Source of the DNA: SZUA-36 sp963753105
Lineage (GTDB): Bacteria; Pseudomonadota; Gammaproteobacteria; Xanthomonadales; SZUA-36
Reading direction: 5' to 3'
DNA length: 64,000 nucleotides
NCBI GenBank assembly: GCA_963753105.1
Contig: CAVWBD010000003.1
Span: forward strand, 62,001-126,000
Part shown: in pieces, positions 48,734 to 60,756 of the stretch
Position numbering within the stretch: the first letter of the stretch is position 1
Layout: every line of letters starts with the position of its first letter
The notes under the pieces: generated by a model
What the model was told of the DNA's origin: nothing
Seen by the model: the letters and a program-made list of their open reading frames with translations, nothing else
The model's database searches: none
Made by a program: the position numbers and the translations under genes

Positions 48734-49012
48734 TCAATGGTAGTCCTCGTAATTAACGATTTCGGCATCACTTTTCACAAAACGAAATGTGACACGCCAG
48801 TTTCCACTCACTCGTACTGACCAAATTTCACTTCTTCTACCACTGAGCTGATGAAGATAAAGGCCGGGCAAATCCATGTCTTTTAGTGTTACCGAAGCAT
48901 TCAGCCTGCCGAGTATCAAACGAAGTTTGGTAGCGTGTTTAGCCTGTATACCTGACTTTGTTCCCTTAAGAAAAAACCGTTCAAGGCCCTTGTGCTTGAA
49001 ACTTCGAATCAT
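48734..49012 (-). CDS. higB: HigB-type toxin, RelE-superfamily mRNA endonuclease
   Basis: HigB cleaves mRNA on the ribosome. The 92-residue protein begins MIRSFKHKGLERFFLKGTKSGI, the family signature, and carries LYLHQLSGRRSEIWSVRVSGNWRVTFRF with the conserved Arg and aromatic residues of the RelE fold, ending in IVNYEDYH with the conserved Tyr and His. It is first in the operon with higA and has a clear promoter upstream. Confidence 0.94.
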   Translation of the reverse strand: MIRSFKHKGLERFFLKGTKSGIQAKHATKLRLILGRLNASVTLKDMDLPGLYLHQLSGRRSEIWSVRVSGNWRVTFRFVKSDAEIVNYEDYH

Positions 49013-49018
49013 GTGTTC

Positions 49019-49047
49019 ATTGTACCCTGTAACGTTTCGGGTTACAA
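49019..49047 (-). promoter_or_regulatory. Promoter and operator of higBA
   Basis: On the minus strand TTGTAA (49042-49047) and TACAAT (49019-49024) are 17 bases apart. Between and overlapping them TGTAAC-GTTTCGG-GTTACA (49028-49046) is a palindrome, well placed for autorepression by HigA. The -10 box is only 6 bases from the toxin ATG, so the transcript would be leaderless or nearly so. Confidence 0.7.
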
Positions 49048-49208
49048 TTCATACAACTACATTTAACGGGAATAGGTGTTGTTAAGATGAAAAATCTTAA
49101 TTGGTAAGTTGCTTATCATTTCTAACCCTTCAGAAAAGCACAGAAATATTCTAGCTCTATCGAAGCAGGAAAGTGAGCCAATGTGCTGTTAAATTGCCAA
49201 TCCTTTAT

Positions 49209-50619
49209 TTAACGCTTATTGCTGCCATGCCAGGCCATGGCCAGTGCGATGAGCATGGGGATATAACGCTCGGCGATATCACCCGGTGTTTCCGTGGTCC
49301 AGCTGAGAATAACGGTAAGTACAAAACCGGTGACCATGGCGGCGATACGCCAGTTGGGCGCGACCGGCCCGCGCCACAGGGTAACGACCAGTAACGGGCC
49401 AAAGGCCGCGGCCAGCGCCTGCCAGGCGAACAGCACACGGCTGAATATGGCCTCGGGCGAGTACACCGCCAGCGCGATGGCGGCGATACCGATGGCCAGC
49501 ACCACCCAGCGCGCCTGTTGCAGGCTGCCCCTGCGTTGCGGGCCTGCCATTACGCATATCGTGGCTGACGCTGGAAGCCGCGACCAGCAATTGGCTGTCG
49601 GCGGTGGACATGATGGCGGACAGTATCGCGGAAACCATGATGCCTGCCAGAAGGGACGGCAGCAGCAGGGTGGCCAATGCGAACAGGACCTGCTCACCGT
49701 CACCCAGCGCTTGCACCAATACTCGTCCGCACCAGCCAAGCAATACCATGCCGGTGTAGATAATGATTGCCCAGCCGACTGCAATCAGCCGCGCCTTGGG
49801 AATATCCTCCTGGTTTTCCATGGCCATGAAACGGTTCACCACGTGCGGTTGGCCGGGGTAACCAAGACCGATTCCCATCAGGCCGATGACAAAGCCTATA
49901 CCCGCGGCCAGTCCTTCCTGGCGGGTCCATAGAATGGTGTTTGAAGCGTCATCCATGCGCAGGCTGGCCAGCAGTTCACCCGGGCCGCCGATGGCGATCA
50001 GGGCGATTGAGGGCAACGCGATGGCGCTGCCGGCCATCAGCAAGCCCTGCAGGCTGTCGGTGATGCTGGCGGCCCAGAAACCACCGAGCATGACATACAC
50101 CAGCACGATGCTTGCGCCGAGCAGTATGGCCGTGACCGGTTCGATGCCCAGGGCGCTGGCAAAGGTATGTCCGGCGGCCTGGAACTGCGCCGCAACATAA
50201 AAAGTGAATGAAAACAGGATAACCGCGGCGCCGATCCGCATGATGGCCACTCTAGCCGGGTCGCCCGGCGGGCCGGCGATGAACTCGGTCAGTGTCAGGG
50301 CATTGCAGTTCCTGCTCTGCTGCCACATGCGGGGTGCGATCCAGTACCAGTTGATAAAAAAACCAAGCAGGGTGGAGGGAATCAGCCATATGGCCGGCAG
50401 ACCCCAGGCGTAGGCGGCGCCTGAGACACCCAGCAAACTCCAGGCTGAAGATGAACTGGCCGAGGCGCTCAGAGACGCAACGACCGCACCCAGCTTCCGC
50501 CCGCCAAGATAAAAATCCTCGTTATCAGAGGTGCGCTTGCTGGCCCACCAGCCGATTGAGAGAAGTAACACCTGATAAGTGATCAATGTGGCAATTAAGA
50601 TGTACTTGTCCGTATTCAT
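49209..50619 (-). CDS. Sodium/solute symporter, SSS (PutP-like) family (one frame break)
   Basis: This is an inner-membrane Na+-coupled importer, most like sodium/proline symporters. ATG 50619 begins MNTDKYILIATLITYQVLLL. Twelve to thirteen hydrophobic segments, SLSASASSSSAWSLLGVSG, the motif GGFWAASITDSLQGLLM and GYPGQPHVVNRFMAM are present. Na+ site residues in ILSAIMSTADSQLLVAASS follow. The frame breaks near 49555; downstream RRGSLQQARW continues the family. Corrected length is about 469 residues. It is divergent from the FKBP gene. Confidence 0.88.
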
Positions 50620-50646
50620 GGTGCTAAGCATAACTTGCCTGTAAAA

Positions 50647-50722
50647 CGGGGTCAGGTTAATTTTTATTTCTACATAAAATGCCGGGAAACGGTGCATTTA
50701 CGGAAAATTTGGCCTGACGCCG
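50647..50722. repeat. Imperfect palindrome with GGGTCAGG ends
   Basis: CGGGGTCAGG (50647-50656) and CCTGACGCCG (50713-50722) are imperfect inverted ends, each followed inward by an AT-rich AATTTTT/AAAATTT block. The GGGGTCAGG end resembles that of the palindrome in dnaE2. It fills most of the symporter/FKBP divergent gap and may contain their promoters. Confidence 0.55.
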
Positions 50723-50791
50723 CATTTTTGTTTGCGAACGTGGTCGGATAAAGCGACAATTCCCAATCTGTTTAACAGGAGCAATCAAAGA

Positions 50792-51481
50792 ATGAACTTT
50801 TTAACACGCTGCGGGCTGGTTTTGGCTGTCGCAACCACCTCACTTAACACATGGGCTGCTGAATTGGAAACCGAAGAACAAAAACTGGGCTATATCATCG
50901 GCATGGACATTGGAAAATCGTTACGTGAGCAGGGCGCGGACGTGGACCTCGAGTCCCTGATCGATGCCGTTCGCACAACTTTCAAGGGTGAAGAAGCGGC
51001 CCTGACAGATGAAGAAGCCGCTGCCATTCGCCAGGCTTATGTGCAAAAACGCCAGGCCGAGCAGCAGGCAGAAACAGCCGCAGCAGCCGATGCCAATCTC
51101 GCCGAGGGTCAGAAGTTCCTCGCTGAGAACAAGTCCAAGGAAGGTGTGCAGACCACCGAATCCGGCTTGCAGTACAAGGTGCTGACCATGGGGGACGGCG
51201 CCAAGCCTGCCGCAACAGACACCGTCCAGGTCCACTATCGTGGAACATTGCTGGATGGAACCGAGTTCGATAGTTCTTACGCACGTAACGAACCCATTTC
51301 CTTTGCCCTGGACCGGGTAATCGCGGGTTGGACCGAGGGTGTGCAACTGATGCCGATCGGCAGCAAGTTCATGTTCTATATCGCGCCTGATCTGGCCTAT
51401 GGTGAAGGCGGTGGTGGCCCGATTCCACCAAACGCGACCTTGATCTTCGAAGTAGAATTACTCGATATAGTCACCGAGTAA
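50792..51481 (+). CDS. FKBP-type peptidyl-prolyl cis-trans isomerase, exported (FkpA/Mip-like)
   Basis: This is a periplasmic folding helper. The signal peptide ends near TWAAE. The mature protein (229 residues in all) has an N-terminal dimerisation domain of FKBP_N type (EEQKLGYIIGMDIGKSLREQ), a long Ala/Glu helix (about 85-115), and a C-terminal FKBP domain with VHYRGTLLDGTEFDSS, FALDRVIAGWTEG and YGEGGGGPIPPNATLIFEVELL. Start ATG 50792 lies after AGGAGC. It is longer at the 5' end in the open frame, but the signal peptide fixes this start. Confidence 0.94.
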   Translation: MNFLTRCGLVLAVATTSLNTWAAELETEEQKLGYIIGMDIGKSLREQGADVDLESLIDAVRTTFKGEEAALTDEEAAAIRQAYVQKRQAEQQAETAAAADANLAEGQKFLAENKSKEGVQTTESGLQYKVLTMGDGAKPAATDTVQVHYRGTLLDGTEFDSSYARNEPISFALDRVIAGWTEGVQLMPIGSKFMFYIAPDLAYGEGGGGPIPPNATLIFEVELLDIVTE

Positions 51482-51534
51482 TTACTTCATCATATATATG
51501 AAGAATATATCGTAAGGTATTGTTATATAAGTTA

Positions 51535-51613
51535 ATGGTGTGGTCAGGTTTGTTTCTGGGGTCGGTTTTAAATAATCTACCCTGGGATGCCGGCAGACCT
51601 GGCCGCACCACCA
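51535..51613. repeat. Imperfect palindrome between the FKBP gene and the DUF2058 gene
   Basis: TGGTGTGGTCAGGT and ACCTGGCCGCACCA are inverted with 2 mismatches in 14. The inner part has TCTGGGGTCGG. Just upstream CTTCAT-CATATAT-ATGAAG forms a small AT hairpin near the FKBP stop. It resembles the GGTCAGG-ended palindromes at 50647 and 41149. Confidence 0.5.
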
Positions 51614-51669
51614 TTTCCCGCTTATGCAAATTCCCGTATCTGTTTATCCAAACCTGATTTTGACCTGAT

Positions 51670-52201
51670 ATGAGCAATAGTCTGAAAGACCAGTTGCTGG
51701 CCCTTGGCCTGGCACCCAAAAAGGAAGTTTCCAAAGGGCAGGAAGAAAGCTGTTGCCCGCAAGAGCGCAGCCAGCAAAAAACCGCGTGGTGATGCGGATA
51801 TCTCCCTGGACCAGGCCTACAGGATACGCATCAAGGAAGAACGGCGCGCCAAGGAGCAGGCCATTTCACAAAAACGCGAGATGGAACGGCAGCGCCGTGA
51901 AACCAACAAGAAGATCCGGGACATCATCAAGGACTGTGCCGTGCGTGATGAAAAGGCCGAGATCAAGCGCAGTTTCATCTACAAGGGCAAGATCCGCAGC
52001 GTGCTGGCGACTGCTGAGCAACTCAAACAGATCAATGGAGGTACCCTCGGTGTCGTCTACCTGAGTGGCAATTACTACCTGCTGCCGGCAGACAAAGTCG
52101 AGGACATCCGTAAATTCGCGCCTGACCATATCCCTGACCTAGGGGGCGCTGACAATGAGGAAGAAACGGAGCACCCGGTACCGGATGATTTAATCTGGTA
52201 G
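51670..52201 (+). CDS. DUF2058 (YaiL-like) protein (one frame break)
   Basis: DUF2058 proteins are small, charged cytoplasmic proteins; E. coli YaiL is one and its role is unclear. ATG 51670 starts MSNSLKDQLLALGLAPKK, the family N-terminus. A break near 51735 shifts into the frame containing RGDADISLDQAYRIRIKEERR, a long basic coiled-coil-like stretch (KREMERQRRETNKKI), and the compact end GKIRSVLATAEQLKQINGGTLGVV with YYLLPAD. Corrected length is about 176 residues. Confidence 0.85.
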
Positions 52202-52250
52202 CAATCACTTTGCCACACGAGTGGCTGCTTTTTTGGAACCAGTGGGAGCA

Positions 52251-52300
52251 GCGCCTGACCTCCAGGAATAGAGGAACTGCAGGGGTTTGTAGGGAACGAG
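52251..52300 (+). repeat. Reverse copy of the third intergenic repeat
   Basis: CCTCCA-GGAA-TAGAGG (52259-52274) and GGGTTTGT-AGGGA-ACGAGCCC (wobble-tolerant stem) are the reverse-strand version of the pair at 9043-9086 and 39519-39563. Here the GGA loops are on the plus strand, the sense of the DUF2058 mRNA. Confidence 0.6.
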
Positions 52301-52333
52301 CCCTGCCCACCGCGATTTCGTTTCAAATGTCGC

Positions 52334-52525
52334 CCAGTGATTTGCCAGTGTGGGCTCCCGGCCTCGCAGCCTTACGGGCTTCCCTCTCCTTCGAGCCGTG
52401 TTGACGGGGCCGGCCTCACAGGGCGTCCTGCCCTGGTCGGCCTGAAATGTGCATCCCGCACATTTCTCCCCTAACGACTCTCAGGATTCGGTGCTCAGAG
52501 GTCACCCACACCGGCATACCACTGG
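52334..52525. repeat. Intergenic palindromic repeat family II, copy c
   Basis: Terminal arms at 52334-52355 and 52504-52525 match at 18 of 22 positions and share CCAGTG-type ends with each other rather than with copy b. Internal hairpins are CAGGGC-GTCCT-GCCCTG (52419-52435) and GAAATGTGC-ATCCC-GCACATTTC (52444-52466). Compared with copies a and b, both arms of each hairpin have changed together. Confidence 0.85.
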
Positions 52526-52585
52526 TCGATTTATTAAGGCTGTCGTAGTTAAGATTTTTTTATGGGTCTACAGCTAAGTAATTCG

Positions 52586-52693
52586 GGCTGTTCCGGGGTG
52601 TTCCTTCCCGGGGCCGTAATTTGTCGGGATACAAATTACCGAGCGCCCAGGGACGGCTTGAGCGTGTCCCGGGAAGGAAAAACCGGCACAGCC
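52586..52693. repeat. Intergenic palindromic repeat family I, copy e
   Basis: Arms GGCTGTTCCGGGGTGTTCCTT minus its last base and, on the other strand, GGCTGTGCCGGTTTTTCCTT. The interior repeats ATTACCGAGCGCCCAGGGAC and GGCTTGAGCGTGTCCCGGGA of copy a (9522-9626) with a few changes; the loop base change TGGAT to GGGAC keeps a GGA. Confidence 0.85.
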
Positions 52694-52751
52694 TGGCGGA
52701 ATCCGGTTCAAGGCCGGAATGGCGGTGCAATATGAAAAAATCCGTAAATAC

Positions 52752-56454
<3,703 letters not shown>

Positions 56455-56486
56455 TGTCGTTACCGGTCGTTTTCAGAAATGTCGTT

Positions 56487-57431
56487 TTAAAGGGGCTTGC
56501 CGGCCACCAGGGTCAGCACTTCGAAGTTGGGCGTGCGTTTCTCGATCGCTGAGACCCGGGTATCGAGTGGTTCCAGGCCTGCCTTGGAGCAGAATTCCTG
56601 CAACTGCTTGACCGTAAACCCGAGGTTCAGGTGGTTATATGCGGCAACCGCGTTTTTGTGTGCGTGTTGCTGCAGGGTAGCGGCGACCAGCCGGCCACCG
56701 GGGCGCAGGACCCGGCTGACTTCATTGAAGACCGTCTGTGGTGTATTGGTATAGGTCAGTGCATGCATCAACAACACCGTGTCGAAGCTGGCGTCAGAGA
56801 CGGGCAGTTCGTGCATATCACCCGGTTCGAAACTGACGTTGGGATAGCTGCGCAAGCGTTTCTTGCCCGCTGCCACCACCTTCTTGCTGATATCGAGGCA
56901 GGTGATGCTGCGTGCGCGCGGCGCCAGCAATTCGGCTAAAACACCGTCGCCAGAAGCGATGTCCAGCACATCACCGAGATCCAGTAATTGAACGATGCTG
57001 CGCATGGTCACTTCCCAGGTACGGCCGGGAGAGTAGTGGCGTTCCATGTCACCAGCGACGCTATCGGCCCAGCTCGGGCTGCCACCGCGTGCATTCAATA
57101 CCTGTGGAATACGTTCAAAGTCCTGCTGTACCAGCGGGTCTGACGTATTGCTGCGTAACAGCTCCCAAAGCGCGTCCAGGCCCTTGTCAGCGATAGTGCC
57201 CGCCATGCGGTAATAGACAAAGGTGCCTTCACGCCGGTCGCTGACCAGGCCTGCTTCTTTCAGCTTTGCCAGGTGGGTGGAAACGCGGGGCTGGGCCAAC
57301 TGGGTGATGGCGGCCAGTTCCGCGACGCTCAACTCCTCGCGGTCCAGCAACATCAGCAGGCGCAAACGGGTGCTGTCCGATAGCAGACGGAAGTGGTGAG
57401 AGGCGTGTTGCAGGTCCATTTTCGAGGACAT
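56487..57431 (-). CDS. ArsR-family regulator fused to a SAM-dependent methyltransferase
   Basis: The protein has an ArsR winged helix (residues about 5-90; LRLLMLLDREELSVAELAAITQLAQPRVSTHLAKLKEAGLV) and a class I methyltransferase-like domain (about 140-314; DVLDIASGDGVLAELLAPRA, then DTVLLMHALTYTN). Such fusions near methionine-cycle genes recall SahR-type regulators that sense SAM or S-adenosylhomocysteine; that assignment is inference. The start at 57431 is preferred over 57446 because AGAAGGA lies 6 bases upstream. It reads toward metH, 33 bases away, so both may be one transcript. A palindrome covers its ribosome-binding site. Confidence 0.85.
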   Translation of the reverse strand: MSSKMDLQHASHHFRLLSDSTRLRLLMLLDREELSVAELAAITQLAQPRVSTHLAKLKEAGLVSDRREGTFVYYRMAGTIADKGLDALWELLRSNTSDPLVQQDFERIPQVLNARGGSPSWADSVAGDMERHYSPGRTWEVTMRSIVQLLDLGDVLDIASGDGVLAELLAPRARSITCLDISKKVVAAGKKRLRSYPNVSFEPGDMHELPVSDASFDTVLLMHALTYTNTPQTVFNEVSRVLRPGGRLVAATLQQHAHKNAVAAYNHLNLGFTVKQLQEFCSKAGLEPLDTRVSAIEKRTPNFEVLTLVAGKPL

Positions 57432-57459
57432 ATATCCTTCTATCATGATTTAGAGATAT
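57432..57459 (-). promoter_or_regulatory. 28-bp palindrome at the start of the ArsR-methyltransferase gene
   Basis: ATATC at one end and GATAT at the other enclose the perfect centre ATCATGAT; 20 of 28 positions are symmetrical. It overlaps the ribosome-binding site, so a bound regulator would block the gene, probably its own product, and perhaps metH behind it. Confidence 0.6.
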
Positions 57460-57615
57460 GTACAGCTTAGCCAGTGCGTGTTAGCGGGTCAACCTGCATG
57501 CATGACGTCACCGAAAGAAGTGGCGCACAAAGCAGGACTGCGCCTGGGGCCGGTGGCCGCATAAAAGCCATGTTTCCGGAAAGTAAAGAGATTATACTTT
57601 CGCAGAGGAAATCTC

Positions 57616-58380
57616 ATGACAAAGCCCAATATTCATTTTATAGCCAGCCAGGTGAAACCCGCCGGTGATGCAGCCGAGGCGATGCAAAAGCGCTATGGTC
57701 AGTGTGACCTGGACGAAGCGGAGGTCATCGTTGCCCTCGGTGGTGATGGTTTCATGCTGCGTACCCTGCACCGTATGATCCACAGGAACCTGCCGGTTTT
57801 CGGTATGAAGATCGGTCATGTTGGCTTCCTGATGAACCGGCACAGCGAAGATGACCTGGTGGAAAGACTGACGGCTGCACGGGAAGTGACACTGAACCCC
57901 TTGTGCATGGAAGTGGAGACGGAGTCCGGAACCCGGGCCAAGGGGCTGGCTATCAACGAGATATCCCTGCTGCGCCAGACCAACCAGGCCGCACGCATAC
58001 GCGTTTTGATCAATGACACGGTCAAGGTGGAGGAACTGGTCTCTGATGGTATTTTGCTGGCCACGGCAGCCGGCAGTACCGCTTACAACTCATCCGTGCG
58101 AGGACCGATCCTGCCATTGGGGACCGACGCAATGGCGTTAACGCCAATCAGTCCATTTCGTCCAAGACGCTGGGGCGGTGCGATCTTGCCCAGTTCAGCG
58201 CGTGTCACCTTCGAGGTGATCGACCACTACAAGCGTTCCGTCAGCGCCACGGCCGACGCCTACGAAGTGCGTGACGTTTTGCGGGTGGATGCATTCGAGG
58301 ATAAAAACCTGCAGCTGAAACTGCTGTTTGACCCGGCTCATTCACTGGAAGACCGGATCCTGGACGAACAATTTCTGTAG
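57616..58380 (+). CDS. nadK: NAD kinase
   Basis: NadK phosphorylates NAD to NADP. The 254-residue protein has the catalytic GGDG motif (residues 42-45, Asp44), the NAD-site segment NEISLLRQ (a variant of the usual NEhxxxR), and DGILLATAAGSTAYNSSVRGPILPLGT in two parts. It is shorter than E. coli NadK (292), and nearer in size to the alphaproteobacterial form. The gene is divergent from the ArsR-type gene and followed by a 5'-nucleotidase gene. Confidence 0.93.
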   Translation: MTKPNIHFIASQVKPAGDAAEAMQKRYGQCDLDEAEVIVALGGDGFMLRTLHRMIHRNLPVFGMKIGHVGFLMNRHSEDDLVERLTAAREVTLNPLCMEVETESGTRAKGLAINEISLLRQTNQAARIRVLINDTVKVEELVSDGILLATAAGSTAYNSSVRGPILPLGTDAMALTPISPFRPRRWGGAILPSSARVTFEVIDHYKRSVSATADAYEVRDVLRVDAFEDKNLQLKLLFDPAHSLEDRILDEQFL

Positions 58381-58429
58381 CTGCCCTGACTTTCTCACGT
58401 TCTGAGAGGATGCCTGTTAGGCTATTGCC

Positions 58430-59332
58430 ATGGCTGGAAATAACGACCACAAGCCGCTCGTCGTAGCGATCTCATCGCGCGCCCTGTTTGATCTCGACAA
58501 AAGCCACGAGGTATTTGAAAAGCAGGGGCTGGAAGCCTATGCGAAATACCAGATTAAGCGTGAGGACGTCCCGCTGCGCCCCGGTATGGCATTTCCGCTG
58601 GTAAAGAAACTGCTGGCCCTCAATGCCGATGAGATCAACCACCAGGGTATTGAAATCATACTCATGTCGCGCAACAGCGCCGACACCGGTTTGCGTATTT
58701 TCAACAGCATCAAGCACTACGAATTGGATATAGAACGTGCTGTTTTCACCCGTGGCGAAACCCGTTTTGGCTATATGAAAGCCCTGGGGACCGGCTTGTT
58801 TCTATCCAGCCACGCCGAGGATGTACGCAGGAACCTGGCGGCGGGTATCGCCTCGGCAATGATACTGCCCGGCGCACAAAGCAGGCCGGACACCGGCCAA
58901 TTGCGTATCGCTTTCGACGGCGACGCGGTACTGTTCAGCGACGAGTCGGAAAGGGTTTTCAAGGAACAGGGCCTGGATGCATTCCACGATTCCGAGGAAC
59001 AACAAGCGCATACGCCGCTCGCGGGCGGCCCGTTCAAGTCGTTATTGCAGGCCCTGCAGCGTATCCAGTCAGCTTACCCAATCGACAACAACCCGATCCG
59101 AACCGCGCTGGTTACCGCCCGTTCGGCACCGGCCCATAAACGCGTCATCCTGACCCTCAGAGGCTGGGGTATCCGGATCGACGAGGCATTGTTCCTGGGC
59201 GGCAAATCGAAGGGACCATTCCTGGCGGCTTTTGGTGCGGACATCTTTTTCGATGACCAGCAGTTGCATTGTGATTCGGCCCGAGAGCATGTGCTCACAG
59301 GGCATGTACCGCACGGGGTACGGAACCCATAA
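58430..59332 (+). CDS. 5'-nucleotidase (PF06189 family)
   Basis: This cytoplasmic enzyme dephosphorylates nucleoside 5'-monophosphates. The 300-residue protein matches the family throughout, with VVAISSRALFDLDKSHEVFE, RNSADTGLRIFNSI, FDGDAVLFSDESERVF, and LGGKSKGPFLAAFGADIFFDDQ near the end, the acidic residues of which would bind the metal. It lies 49 bases after nadK, so co-transcription is possible. Together they could link NAD(P) and nucleotide turnover, but this is a guess from position. Confidence 0.9.
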   Translation: MAGNNDHKPLVVAISSRALFDLDKSHEVFEKQGLEAYAKYQIKREDVPLRPGMAFPLVKKLLALNADEINHQGIEIILMSRNSADTGLRIFNSIKHYELDIERAVFTRGETRFGYMKALGTGLFLSSHAEDVRRNLAAGIASAMILPGAQSRPDTGQLRIAFDGDAVLFSDESERVFKEQGLDAFHDSEEQQAHTPLAGGPFKSLLQALQRIQSAYPIDNNPIRTALVTARSAPAHKRVILTLRGWGIRIDEALFLGGKSKGPFLAAFGADIFFDDQQLHCDSAREHVLTGHVPHGVRNP

Positions 59333-59462
59333 GCAACACGGTCTAGGCTTGAACCCGGCTAATTACCCGTCACCTGGCAGTTTGCAGCAGTGGCTAGTGA
59401 CTGCACACGCTGCGCTGTACAATATGCGCCTTTGAATCATGCCAGCCACGTCCGGAGTACAC

Positions 59463-60626
59463 ATGGCCACACTGAATCCGACCGATTTGTTCGATGTCCG
59501 CAGCCTGCTGAGTGAAGAAGAGCAAATGATCCAGGACACCGTTGCCCGTTTCGTCGACGAACGCGCCCTGCCGCTGATGAGTGACGCGTTTGACAAGGGT
59601 GCATTCCCAATGGAATTGATCCCCGAAATGGCCGACCTGGGTCTGCTGGGTTCGAGTATCGAGGGTTATGGCTGCGCCGGTCTGAACGGCGTGTCCTACG
59701 GCCTGATCTGCCAGGAACTTGAACGTGGTGATTCCGGCCTGCGCAGTTTTGCCTCGGTCCAGTCGAGCCTGTGCATGCACCCGATTTATGCCTACGGATC
59801 GGAAGAGCAGAAACAGCGCTGGTTGCCGGATATGGCGGCGGGCAAGGTCATCGGTTGTTTTGGCCTGACAGAAGCACATGGTGGTTCAGACCCGGCCAAC
59901 ATGAAAACCAACGCACGGCGTGATGGTGACGACTGGGTCATCAATGGTTCGAAAATGTGGATCACCAACGGCAACATCGCCGATATCGCCATCGTTTGGG
60001 CTCAAACCGATGAAGGCATCATGGGATTCGTGGCGGATACCGATATGCCCGGCTTCGAAGCGCAAGAGATACACGGCAAGATGTCGCTGCGGGCCTCGGT
60101 GACCTCCGGCCTGTTTTTTGACAACCTGCGGGTGCCGGAGGAAAACCGCCTGCCGGATGCCATTGGCCTCAAGGGGCCCTTGGGCTGTCTGACCCAGGCG
60201 CGTTACGGCATCACCTGGGGACCCATCGGCGCGGCGATCGCCTGCCTGACCGAGGTACTGGAATACACGGCTGACCGAAAATTGTTTGGCCGGCCGCTGG
60301 CCGCCAACCAGGCTGTCCAGATCCGGGTTGCAGAAATGGCGCGCAAGATCACGACGGCACAATTGCTGTCGTTGCAGCTTGGGCGTTTGAAAGACAAGGG
60401 CAGGATGTCCCCGTCCCAGGTTAGCCTGGCCAAGTGGAACAATGTACGCATGGCGCTGGATATCGCCCGTGACTGCCGGGACTTACTCGGCGGTGCCGGG
60501 ATTACCGTGGAGCATGTCGCGATCCGTCACATGTTGAACCTGGAAAGCGTCATTACCTACGAGGGCACCGAGACAGTGCACCAGCTGGTGATTGGCAGGG
60601 AACTGACCGGGATCAACGCTTTTTAA
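59463..60626 (+). CDS. Glutaryl-CoA dehydrogenase (acyl-CoA dehydrogenase family)
   Basis: The enzyme oxidises and decarboxylates glutaryl-CoA to crotonyl-CoA in lysine and tryptophan breakdown, passing electrons to ETF. From ATG 59463, after GGAG, it has 387 residues with FAD-binding GCFGLTEAHGGSDP and WITNG, the segment QARYGITWGPIGAA typical of glutaryl-CoA dehydrogenases, and the catalytic base Glu367 in TYEGTETVH. The end RELTGINAF also matches GcdH rather than other acyl-CoA dehydrogenases. The usual partner genes are not adjacent. Confidence 0.9.
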   Translation: MATLNPTDLFDVRSLLSEEEQMIQDTVARFVDERALPLMSDAFDKGAFPMELIPEMADLGLLGSSIEGYGCAGLNGVSYGLICQELERGDSGLRSFASVQSSLCMHPIYAYGSEEQKQRWLPDMAAGKVIGCFGLTEAHGGSDPANMKTNARRDGDDWVINGSKMWITNGNIADIAIVWAQTDEGIMGFVADTDMPGFEAQEIHGKMSLRASVTSGLFFDNLRVPEENRLPDAIGLKGPLGCLTQARYGITWGPIGAAIACLTEVLEYTADRKLFGRPLAANQAVQIRVAEMARKITTAQLLSLQLGRLKDKGRMSPSQVSLAKWNNVRMALDIARDCRDLLGGAGITVEHVAIRHMLNLESVITYEGTETVHQLVIGRELTGINAF

Positions 60627-60630
60627 GGAA

Positions 60631-60660
60631 TCGCGACCGGCATAGCCGGTCCCTCCTACG
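60631..60660 (-). repeat. REP element with GTAG leader, second copy
   Basis: On the minus strand GTAGGAGG, GACCGGC-TAT-GCCGGTC, GCGA. The leader and tail are identical to 9457-9485, and the stem is different but complementary. Beyond it, CGCA-TCCA-TGCG (60700-60711) is a small GGA-loop hairpin on the minus strand. Confidence 0.75.
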
Positions 60661-60756
60661 GGCAAGACGCCGGAAATTCATATTGCGGGGCCGCTCCTGC
60701 GCATCCATGCGGCCAACAAAACCGACAGCCTTCGTAATGTCTGTCTGCTACAGCGA

